Source: Solirubrobacteraceae bacterium (lineage in GTDB: Bacteria; Actinomycetota; Thermoleophilia; Solirubrobacterales; Solirubrobacteraceae). Taken from it: 16,749 nt of DNA. The stretch is from positions 1 to 16,749 of the forward strand of contig JASHQV010000179.1 of the NCBI GenBank assembly GCA_030038955.1. Direction: 5' to 3'. Shown here one piece after another: positions 6,474 through 12,542 of the stretch. The stretch's first letter is position 1, and the number at the start of each line of letters is the position of its first letter. The translations under genes and the position numbers were made by a program. Under the pieces are notes generated by a model. That model saw only the letters and a program-made list of their open reading frames with translations, searched no databases and was not told the origin of the DNA.

Positions 6474-8873
6474 TCAGCGCTCGGCGCCGAGCGTGTCCCC
6501 GCGCCGTGGCCGGGGCGGGCGATCGGCCCGCGGCTGCCACGGCGGCAGCTTGATCGGTGCGGCGTGCATCGCGCGCATCCGCACCTCGCGCCAGGACATG
6601 CCCTCCTTGAGCAGCGCCGGCATGCCCATCAGGATCGCGGTCGTCACCTCCACCGCCTGGAGGATCACGCCGTAGGCGACGCCGGTGCCGAAGCCGACGT
6701 GCCAGCCGGTGTGCAGCACGGCGGCGCAGGCCGCCTGAAAGACGCCGAGGTTGGCCGGGGTGGCCGGTAGCACGGCGGTGATGTTGACCGCGAACAGCAC
6801 GCCCGCCGCCGCCGCGAAGCCGGTCTGGTGCACCAGTCCAAGCGCATCCAGCAGCAGGTAGCAGGACAGGCACTGCAAACCCCAAGCGGCCAGCTGGGTG
6901 ACGGCCGCGATCAGCCCGAGCCGCGGATGGCGGAACACGACCAGACCAGCGCGCACGCGTCGCAACGCCAGCTGGGCCTGCGCCATCGCCTTGCGCAGGC
7001 GCTCGGAGCGCGCGCCGGCCGGTCCGTAGCGGAGCAGCAGTGGCGCCACCAGCACGAACACCAGCAGCGCCGCCGGCGCGACTGCCACGAACAGCAGCTC
7101 ATCCTCGTGACCGTTGAAGAAGTTGACCGAGGAGAACATGATCGCCCCGAGGATGATCAGCGCGACGATGTTGAGGATCGTCTGGCTGACGACGGTGCCG
7201 AGCACCACGGGGAAGTTCTCGACCGGCCGGCCGCTGCGCCGCGCGACAACGAGCGCGCGCGACGGCTCGCCCAGCCGCGCCGGCAGCGTCGAGGACATCA
7301 GCACGCCGATCATCGTGCCCTGCAGGGCATCTCTCAACCTGATCCGCGAGCGCGGCAGCGCCGCCGCGAGGATCGCGTGCCACGAGAATCCGCGCATCAC
7401 CATCGCCGAGCACATCGCCGCCAGCCCGAGGACCACGAACGTCGGACTCGAGCTGATCAGCGCGCTGACGATGTTGCCGATCCCGATCTTGGCCAGCGCC
7501 AGGTAAGCGAGATAGGCACCGCCCAGCAGCACCACGGTCGTGCCGATCCGCCGCAGATAGGTGAGCGCCCCACGGCGGCGGGATCCGGTCGCCGGTCGTT
7601 CCAGGCTCGGCAGCCGCCGGGCTCGCACCTTCGGCTTCAGATCGGCCGGACTGAGGCCGAGGCGCCGGACCATCCGCGCGGACGTGCCATCCGGCGCTGG
7701 CACCGCGATCGCCTCGTGGTAGGCATCCATCACCTCCGCGGCGACGCGCTGCCAGCCAAACCGCCTGACGTTCTCGACGGCAGCACGCGACAGCCGTCGC
7801 CGCCGCTCGGGCTCGTGGTACAGCTCGCGCAGCGACTCGGCAAGCGCCTGCGCGTTCCCGGGCGGCACCAGCACCCCGTCCTCGCCGTCGTGCACCACGT
7901 CCCGATAACCGGCGATGTCGGACGCCACCACGGTGGTGCCGGCGGCAAACGCCTCGGTCAGCACCATGCCGAAGCTCTCGCCGCCGAGCGACGGCGCACA
8001 CAGCACGTCGGCGCGCGCCAGCTCGGCCCGCTTGGTGGCGTCGTCGACCTTGCCGAGCCCACGCACTCCGCGCGAGTCGAGCAGCAACGGATCAAGCTCC
8101 TCCTTGGTCGGCCCGATCACGGTGAGCTCGGTGGGAATGTGCTCGCGCAGGGCCTCGAACGCGCGCAGCAGCAGCGGCAGCCCCTTGCGTCCGACGGCCT
8201 GGCCGACGAACACGATCCGCAGCGGCTCGTCGTCCCGGTCGTGGCCCACCTGGGCCAGAGCCCGACCACCGTCGTGGTTGCGGCCCGCCGCGGCGGCGAC
8301 CGCCGGATCGAGCTGGACCCCATTGGGGATGATCTGGTAGTGGCCGCCGAACCAGCGCCGACCGGTCCACGCCGCGGCCTCGGAGACGGCGATGCGGACA
8401 TGCAGGTGGTTGAGCACCTGGCGGGCGCCGAACAGGTTGCCGAGCGTGTTCGGCAGACGCTTGTTGGAGTACGAGTGGAAGGTCCCGACCAGCGGCAGCG
8501 GCGTCAGCCCGGTGGCGAACCACGAGACGACCGGGGCGATCGGCTCGTGCACATGGACGACGTCATAGCCGCCGCCGCGCAGCTCCTGCTGAAGCTTGAA
8601 CACTGCCTGCGGGGAGACCGACAGGTTGGAGACGGAGCCGTTGGCCTTGAAGCCGAGCGTCCGCCCGAGCGGGATCAGGTACGGCGGCGCCTGCAACCGC
8701 TGTGGATTGGCGCCGCGGTGCATGATCCTCGCCAGCAGATCCGGCGGGTCAAGCGGCGACAGCACGCGCACCTCGTGGCCACCGGCCAGGAACTGCTCGG
8801 CCAGCGCCTCGATGTGGGTCGTCACGCCGCCGGGGAACGTCCACGAGTACGGCGAAACCAGCGCGATCCGCAT
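6474..8873 (-). CDS. GT4 glycosyltransferase fused to a flippase-like membrane domain
   Basis: This 799-residue protein has two parts. Residues 1-385 are a GT-B, family GT4 glycosyltransferase resembling phosphatidylinositol mannosyltransferase PimA. It starts with MRIALVSPYSWTFPGGVTTH, and has HVHEP (107-111), IPNGV (182-186), a GRKG phosphate-binding loop (228-231) and the E-x7-E pair E299/E307 in GGESFG. A basic linker (about 390-440) leads to about 8 predicted membrane segments (about 445-755). Their motifs PARLGEPSRALVVARRSG (531-548) and PATPANLGVFQAA (703-715) mark the LPG-synthase TM/UPF0104 flippase-like family. The basic tail is probably cytoplasmic. The lysyl-transfer catalytic domain of MprF is absent. 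A role in making and moving a glycolipid is inferred. I chose ATG 8873, since homologous sequence starts there; an in-frame start 21 bases upstream is possible. TACCAT lies six bases before it. Confidence 0.9.
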   Translation of the reverse strand: MRIALVSPYSWTFPGGVTTHIEALAEQFLAGGHEVRVLSPLDPPDLLARIMHRGANPQRLQAPPYLIPLGRTLGFKANGSVSNLSVSPQAVFKLQQELRGGGYDVVHVHEPIAPVVSWFATGLTPLPLVGTFHSYSNKRLPNTLGNLFGARQVLNHLHVRIAVSEAAAWTGRRWFGGHYQIIPNGVQLDPAVAAAAGRNHDGGRALAQVGHDRDDEPLRIVFVGQAVGRKGLPLLLRAFEALREHIPTELTVIGPTKEELDPLLLDSRGVRGLGKVDDATKRAELARADVLCAPSLGGESFGMVLTEAFAAGTTVVASDIAGYRDVVHDGEDGVLVPPGNAQALAESLRELYHEPERRRRLSRAAVENVRRFGWQRVAAEVMDAYHEAIAVPAPDGTSARMVRRLGLSPADLKPKVRARRLPSLERPATGSRRRGALTYLRRIGTTVVLLGGAYLAYLALAKIGIGNIVSALISSSPTFVVLGLAAMCSAMVMRGFSWHAILAAALPRSRIRLRDALQGTMIGVLMSSTLPARLGEPSRALVVARRSGRPVENFPVVLGTVVSQTILNIVALIILGAIMFSSVNFFNGHEDELLFVAVAPAALLVFVLVAPLLLRYGPAGARSERLRKAMAQAQLALRRVRAGLVVFRHPRLGLIAAVTQLAAWGLQCLSCYLLLDALGLVHQTGFAAAAGVLFAVNITAVLPATPANLGVFQAACAAVLHTGWHVGFGTGVAYGVILQAVEVTTAILMGMPALLKEGMSWREVRMRAMHAAPIKLPPWQPRADRPPRPRRGDTLGAER

Positions 8874-8879
8874 TGGTCC

Positions 8880-8885
8880 ATGGTA
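8880..8885 (-). promoter_or_regulatory. Candidate -10 element of the glycosyltransferase fusion gene
   Basis: TACCAT on the minus strand ends six bases before the ATG at 8873, the same hexamer and nearly the same spacing as at metH. No Shine-Dalgarno is present, so a leaderless transcript is likely. No -35 is evident. Confidence 0.4.
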
Positions 8886-8890
8886 TCTGC

Positions 8891-8904
8891 CCACCCCGGG
8901 GTGG
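8891..8904. promoter_or_regulatory. 14-bp perfect palindrome between divergent genes
   Basis: CCACCCCGGGGTGG is a perfect inverted repeat in the 44-base gap between the divergent glycosyltransferase fusion and HemQ-like genes. It lies upstream of both putative -10 elements. It could be an operator, but short GC palindromes arise easily in such DNA, so the role is uncertain. Confidence 0.3.
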
Positions 8905-8917
8905 CATGATTGACGCG

Positions 8918-9607
8918 ATGCCTACGCGCCACTTCGTCAAGTACACGTTCCTGGCGGTGGACCCAGCCTGGCGCCGGCTCGACGAGGACGTGCGCGAGCA
9001 GCACAAGCGCGAGTTCATCGCCGCCTGCGAGAACTTCGCCGAGGATCACCTGCTGCGCGCGTTCACGCTGGTGGGGACGCGTGGCGACTGCGAGATGATG
9101 CTGCTGTCCCAGGCCGAGAACCTGGAGCGGATCCACGAGTTCCACGTGGTGCTCGTCCAGAGCGGGCTGATGAAGTGGTGCACGGTCCCGCACTCGCTGC
9201 TGGCGATGACGAAGCCATCGCAGTACTCCGAGGAGTCGCGCCTGGAGATCCGGCCCGCGCACGGGCGCTACCTGTTCGTGTACCCGTTCGTCAAGACTCG
9301 TGCCTGGTATGCGTTGCCCGAGGAGGAGCGCTGGCGGATCATGCAGGAGCACATCCGCCTGGGACGCGAGTTCCCGTCGGTCGATCTCAACACGAGCTAC
9401 TCGTTCGGACTCGACGATCAGGAGTTCGTGGTTGCGTTCGAGACCGACAACCCGGCCGACTTCCTCGACCTCGTGCAGCGACTGCGGACGACCGAGTCGA
9501 GCTCGTACACGCTGCGCGACACGCCGACCTTCACGTGCATCTCATGCTCGCTCGAGCGCGCCCTAGGGGCACTCGACGGGACCCCGATGCACGCCCAGAT
9601 CGGGTAG
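8918..9607 (+). CDS. hemQ: Coproheme decarboxylase-like protein (HemQ / chlorite dismutase family)
   Basis: Enzymes of this family (HemQ, also ChdC) decarboxylate coproheme III to heme b in the last step of the coproporphyrin-dependent pathway of Gram-positive bacteria; relatives dismutate chlorite. The 229-residue protein has the family's ferredoxin-like duplicated fold signature. The C-terminal half includes YLFVYPFVKTR, where Tyr122 aligns with the catalytic tyrosine of the YPMSK-type motif. MQEHIRLG follows with the presumed proximal heme ligand His145, then SYSFGLDDQEFVVAFE and YTLRDTPTF. No signal peptide is seen. I chose ATG 8918, where similarity starts; ATG 8906 would add four residues. 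It is followed nine bases later by a DNA glycosylase gene. No other heme gene is in the window, so decarboxylase rather than another family activity is inferred. Confidence 0.8.
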   Translation: MPTRHFVKYTFLAVDPAWRRLDEDVREQHKREFIAACENFAEDHLLRAFTLVGTRGDCEMMLLSQAENLERIHEFHVVLVQSGLMKWCTVPHSLLAMTKPSQYSEESRLEIRPAHGRYLFVYPFVKTRAWYALPEEERWRIMQEHIRLGREFPSVDLNTSYSFGLDDQEFVVAFETDNPADFLDLVQRLRTTESSSYTLRDTPTFTCISCSLERALGALDGTPMHAQIG

Positions 9608-9616
9608 CGGCCGCGC

Positions 9617-10273
9617 TTGCCGGACACCCCAGATCAGCTGAGCGAGTGGCCTCCGGAGACCGCCGTCGCGCACCTGCGCGATGCCGACCCGGTGTTGCGG
9701 TCGCTGATCGACGCGATTGGGCCTGAGCCGACTAGCGACCGCCGCGCCGGACGCCCCCCCGATCACTACGGCGCGCTGGTGCGCTCGATCGTCGGCCAGC
9801 AGCTATCGACCAAGGCGGCCCGCGCGATCTACACGCGCCTGGCAGACCGCTTCGGCGGTCGCGCCCCGACGCCGACGGAGGTGCTGGCCGACGATCCGGA
9901 GGAGCTGCGCGCCGCCGCCGGGCTGTCGCGGGCGAAGGTGAGCTTCCTGCGCTCGCTGGCCGAGCATGTGCTGGATGGCGAGCTCGAGCTCGAGCGCCTC
10001 GACGAGCTCGACGACGCCCAGGTGATCGCCGAGCTGGTCGCGATCAAGGGGCTCGGCGTCTGGACCGCTCACATGTTCCTGATGTTCCACCTGCAGCGAC
10101 CCGACGTGTTGCCGGTCGGCGACCTCGGGATCAGGCGGGCGATCATGCAGCACTACGGCTTCGAGCAGCTGCCGGCGCCGGCCGAGATGGAGCGGGTGGC
10201 GGAGCCGTGGCGGCCCCACCGGACGCTGGCCTGCCTGTACCTGTGGCGGTCGCTCGACGCGGTGCCCACGTAG
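9617..10273 (+). CDS. DNA-3-methyladenine glycosylase, AlkA/HhH-GPD type
   Basis: This enzyme removes alkylated purines from DNA, the first step of base-excision repair. The 218-residue protein is one HhH-GPD domain. SIVGQQLSTKAA (58-69) is the family's conserved helix. The helix-hairpin-helix is KGLGVWTAHMF (144-154). D169 in PVGDLGIRRA is the catalytic aspartate. No cysteine cluster for an iron-sulfur centre follows, which fits AlkA or yeast Mag1 rather than Nth or MutY. The length matches the short single-domain bacterial forms that lack AlkA's N-terminal beta domain. The start must be TTG 9617, or a later codon, because the hemQ stop (9605-9607) is in the same frame. The nine-base gap suggests an operon with hemQ. 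The start codon is the least certain point. Confidence 0.92.
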   Translation: MPDTPDQLSEWPPETAVAHLRDADPVLRSLIDAIGPEPTSDRRAGRPPDHYGALVRSIVGQQLSTKAARAIYTRLADRFGGRAPTPTEVLADDPEELRAAAGLSRAKVSFLRSLAEHVLDGELELERLDELDDAQVIAELVAIKGLGVWTAHMFLMFHLQRPDVLPVGDLGIRRAIMQHYGFEQLPAPAEMERVAEPWRPHRTLACLYLWRSLDAVPT

Positions 10274-10322
10274 GCGCCTCCGATCCCCCGAAGCGGCCAA
10301 CCCAGGTCAAGCCTCGAGCAGG

Positions 10323-11600
10323 CTAGGCCTTCCCGACCAGATCATCCAGCGCGCCGGCCACGACCTGCAGCTGCTCGGCGATCCAGGGCAGCTCTCGTGG
10401 CTGCGGGTCGTGGAGGGCGCACGCACGGCGCTCGTCGGTCTCGCCGTACAGCTGGCTGCTGGCGAGCCGCAGGGCAAGCGTGGTCTCGGCCTCCCCGAAG
10501 GCGCTGGCGGGCAGCGTCGCGATCCCATGGCGATCCAGCAACCACGTCGCCAGCTCAGTGCCGGTGCGGATCGACCAGGCCGCTGCCAGCCGCTCGCGCT
10601 GAGCGCCAAGGTCTGGGTACAGGTAGAAGGCTCCGGCCGGGGGCGGATGATCGACGCCGGCAGCCGCAAGGACGTCCGAGGTAGCACGGGCGACGATACC
10701 GTGGAGTCGCCGGCTCGCGGCGACTCGCTCCCGCACCTCGGGTGGCTCGGTGAGCGCCCACGCAGCGGCCCGCTGGACGGGCTGGGCGGGAGCCGACCAC
10801 AGCTCGCTGGCGATCCTCAGCACGTGTGCGCGGAGTCGGCGTCCTGGCTCGCTGTCGGGGAACCTGGCGACGCCGAGCCGCCACCCCCCGAGCGCGAGAT
10901 TCTTGCTGAGTCCCGAGGTGATCACCGTGCGGTCGGGTGCCAGCGCGGCGGGGCTGAGGAACGGCAAGCCCGGATCGTGGACCAGGTCACGGTAGATCTC
11001 GTCGCTGATGATCAGCAGGTCATGCCGTTCGGCGAGCTCACACAGCGCCGTGACCGTCGCGGGGCTGGCGAGCGTGCCGGTGGGGTTGTCGGGCAGCGTC
11101 AAGATCACCGCTCGCAGCGGCTCGCCGCTGGCCGCCGCCCGCCTCGCCACGGCATCAAGCCGTTGCGGCGCCGGCACGCCGCCTTCACAGGGCCGCGTGG
11201 CGACGAGCCAAGTTCGGCAGCCCACCAACGCTGCCTGCGCCGCGTAGCTCACCCACGAAGGGCACGGCAGCGCAACTGGACCGGCGAGCGCGTGCAGCAA
11301 CGCATAGAGCAGCGACTTGCTGCCTGGCCCGGCCACCACCAGCTCTGGGTCGGTGGCGAGCTGCCGTCGATCCCAGTACCCGGCCGCCGCCTCCCGCAGC
11401 TGGGGAATGCCGCTCACGGGACCGTACTCGGCCCGCGCTCCACTGTCGGCCAGCCGCTGCACGAGACCGGGCAGCACCGGCAGCCCGGCCTCTCCGAAGC
11501 CCAGCGCGATCGTCGGCAGGCCGGCCGCCCTACGCCGCGCCGTCAGCTCGTTGATTGCGAGCGTCGGCGAGACGGACGCTAGCGTGAAAGATGTAGCCAT
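10323..11600 (-). CDS. PLP-dependent aminotransferase, class I/II
   Basis: A 425-residue fold-type I enzyme that moves an amino group between an amino acid and a 2-oxo acid, using pyridoxal phosphate. Signatures from ATG 11600: PDNPTG (170-175, N172), SDEIY (199-203, D200 and Y203 at the cofactor), the Schiff-base lysine K233 in SGLSKNLALGGWR, and R241. The N-terminal LGFGEAGLP stretch replaces the usual LxxGEP. Substrate is not predictable. Another ATG at 11615 adds five residues but lies inside the putative -10 TATGAT, so I prefer 11600. The gene is divergent from a GntR regulator and shares with it an intergenic GGTCTAGACC palindrome that also precedes the lyase-transporter operon. This puts it in the same predicted regulon. 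The 3' end converges on the glycosylase gene. Confidence 0.9.
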   Translation of the reverse strand: MATSFTLASVSPTLAINELTARRRAAGLPTIALGFGEAGLPVLPGLVQRLADSGARAEYGPVSGIPQLREAAAGYWDRRQLATDPELVVAGPGSKSLLYALLHALAGPVALPCPSWVSYAAQAALVGCRTWLVATRPCEGGVPAPQRLDAVARRAAASGEPLRAVILTLPDNPTGTLASPATVTALCELAERHDLLIISDEIYRDLVHDPGLPFLSPAALAPDRTVITSGLSKNLALGGWRLGVARFPDSEPGRRLRAHVLRIASELWSAPAQPVQRAAAWALTEPPEVRERVAASRRLHGIVARATSDVLAAAGVDHPPPAGAFYLYPDLGAQRERLAAAWSIRTGTELATWLLDRHGIATLPASAFGEAETTLALRLASSQLYGETDERRACALHDPQPRELPWIAEQLQVVAGALDDLVGKA

Positions 11601-11610
11601 GGACTTGGCA

Positions 11611-11616
11611 ATCATA
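11611..11616 (-). promoter_or_regulatory. Candidate -10 element of the aminotransferase gene
   Basis: TATGAT on the minus strand lies ten bases before the ATG at 11600, with no Shine-Dalgarno between. The expected -35 position, 17-18 bases upstream, falls on the GGTCTAGACC operator, so a bound repressor would block polymerase. Confidence 0.45.
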
Positions 11617-11629
11617 CGGGTTCGATGCC

Positions 11630-11641
11630 CGGTCTAGACCG
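11630..11641. promoter_or_regulatory. Predicted GntR (HutC-type) operator, copy 1
   Basis: CGGTCTAGACCG is a perfect 12-base palindrome whose core GTCTAGAC fits GT-N-TA-N-AC, the consensus of HutC-subfamily GntR operators. It lies between the divergent aminotransferase and regulator genes and overlaps the likely -35 region of both. The same ten-base core recurs at 12515-12524. Pattern and position are seen; binding is inferred. Confidence 0.75.
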
Positions 11642-11655
11642 AAGCCATGATCAGT

Positions 11656-11663
11656 GATATAGA
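11656..11663 (+). promoter_or_regulatory. Candidate -10 region of the GntR regulator gene
   Basis: The AT-rich gatataga contains GATATA and TATAGA, either of which could be the -10 about 45 bases before the GTG start. The -35 position at 17-base spacing falls in the operator palindrome (11630-11641), which would give autoregulation. Confidence 0.35.
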
Positions 11664-11705
11664 AAGCTCACGTCCCGTCCTGCCCTGACATCCAAACGGG
11701 CCGCT

Positions 11706-12449
11706 GTGCGCCCCGCCGGTCCACGCTTCGGCTGGATCGCGGCCGAGCTGCGTGGCCGCATCGAGGAGGGCGAGCTGCAGCCACACCAGCGCCTCCCCCC
11801 GGAACGTGACCTCAGCCGCAACTACGGGGTCGCACGGATGACCGTGCGCCAAGCGCTGGCGGAGCTTGAGCGGGAGGGGCTCGTGTACAGGCGCCCCGGC
11901 CGGGGCACATTCGTGTCCGAGCCGCGGATCGGCGTCAGCATCGGCAGCGTCGCCGACGAGCTGTTGGCCGCCGGAGGTGATCCCGACACGCGGCTGCTCC
12001 GGGTGGAGCGCTCGGTGCCGACCGCACGAGTGGTGCAGGCGCTGAGCCTCGGCCTCGGCGACGAGGCGCTGACCACGACGCGGCTGCGCTGCGCCGACGG
12101 TCAGCCGCTGGCAATCGAGACTAGCCACTGGTCGCAGACGCTGATGCCGGACCTGTTCGAGAACCTCAGGGAGGGCTCGCTGTGGGCGCTTGCGCGTGAG
12201 CGGTACGGGCTGGTGCCAACCCGCGTCGAGGTCGAGCTCGAGACGATCGCGCTGGATCAGCGCTCGAGCGAGCTGCTCGGCGTCACGGTCGGCTCGGCCG
12301 CGTTCGTGCTGACCCGCTGGACCTACGATCAGCGGGGTCGCTGCTTTGAGTTCGCGCGCGATCTCTATCGGGGTGACCGGACCGCATTCCGCATCCACCA
12401 GCTGGTGCCGGGCGCCGGCGCTGGTGGGCTCTTGATTGTGACTGAGTGA
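11706..12449 (+). CDS. GntR-family regulator, HutC subfamily
   Basis: A 247-residue two-domain transcription factor. The N-terminal winged helix-turn-helix (about 8-72) has the GntR signature LPPERDLSRNYGVARMTVRQAL and the wing EREGLVYRRPGRGTF. The C-terminal half (about 85-240) is a UTRA-type effector domain, with features such as ALTTTRLRCADGQPLAIETSHW and a terminal FEFARDLYRGDRTAFRI. HutC members usually repress uptake or catabolic genes and are released by a small substrate-related ligand. It lies between a divergent aminotransferase gene and a co-directional lyase-ABC transporter operon. Two copies of a HutC-type operator flank it, so it probably controls both units and itself. GTG 11706 is the only reasonable start; no clear ribosome-binding site is seen. 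Family is certain, ligand unknown. Confidence 0.95.
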   Translation: MRPAGPRFGWIAAELRGRIEEGELQPHQRLPPERDLSRNYGVARMTVRQALAELEREGLVYRRPGRGTFVSEPRIGVSIGSVADELLAAGGDPDTRLLRVERSVPTARVVQALSLGLGDEALTTTRLRCADGQPLAIETSHWSQTLMPDLFENLREGSLWALARERYGLVPTRVEVELETIALDQRSSELLGVTVGSAAFVLTRWTYDQRGRCFEFARDLYRGDRTAFRIHQLVPGAGAGGLLIVTE

Positions 12450-12475
12450 AGCTCGCCCTGCGGGTGCCGCGGCGC

Positions 12476-12504
12476 TTGCGCGCCCGCGACCAAAGGTGTA
12501 TGTT
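12476..12504 (+). promoter_or_regulatory. Predicted promoter of the lyase-transporter operon
   Basis: TTGCGC (12476-12481) and TATGTT (12499-12504) are separated by exactly 17 bases, a good sigma-70-type pair in a GC-rich genome. Transcription would start near 12511, immediately upstream of the operator at 12515-12524. Confidence 0.55.
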
Positions 12505-12514
12505 CTCCCGGTCT

Positions 12515-12524
12515 GGTCTAGACC
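12515..12524. promoter_or_regulatory. Predicted GntR (HutC-type) operator, copy 2
   Basis: GGTCTAGACC is a perfect ten-base palindrome identical to the core at 11631-11640. It is preceded by a further GGTCT half-site at 12510-12514. It lies a few bases after the predicted transcription start and 18 bases before the ATG of the lyase gene, where a bound repressor would block initiation. Confidence 0.75.
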
Positions 12525-12542
12525 GCAGCGTGGAATGTGAGC

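Noticed and set aside
6478..6493. Perfect 16-bp palindrome cgctcggcgccgagcg at the convergent ends of metH and the glycosyltransferase fusion
   Set aside because: It lies within the last codons of the fusion gene, has no loop or T-tract, and such GC palindromes are expected by chance; not strong enough to call a bidirectional terminator.
5227..6885. A 552-codon minus-strand open frame across the metH end and the start of the next gene region
   Set aside because: It crosses two real genes in other frames. Its internal repeat (HPVGALI...) is only the antisense reading of the metH duplication.
6828..8909. A 693-codon plus-strand open frame opposite the glycosyltransferase fusion
   Set aside because: It is rich in Arg, Gln and His with no motif, and is wholly antisense to a gene with clear GT4 and membrane signatures.
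10310..10324. Small inverted repeat agcct-cgagc-aggct between the glycosylase and aminotransferase genes
   Set aside because: The arms are only five bases, there is no T-run, and it overlaps the aminotransferase stop; too weak for a terminator call.
11590..11640. T-arm-like sequence around gggttcgatgccc upstream of the aminotransferase, suggesting a tRNA fragment
   Set aside because: No matching acceptor stem, anticodon arm or D-arm can be folded around it, and the 3' part is the GntR operator palindrome.
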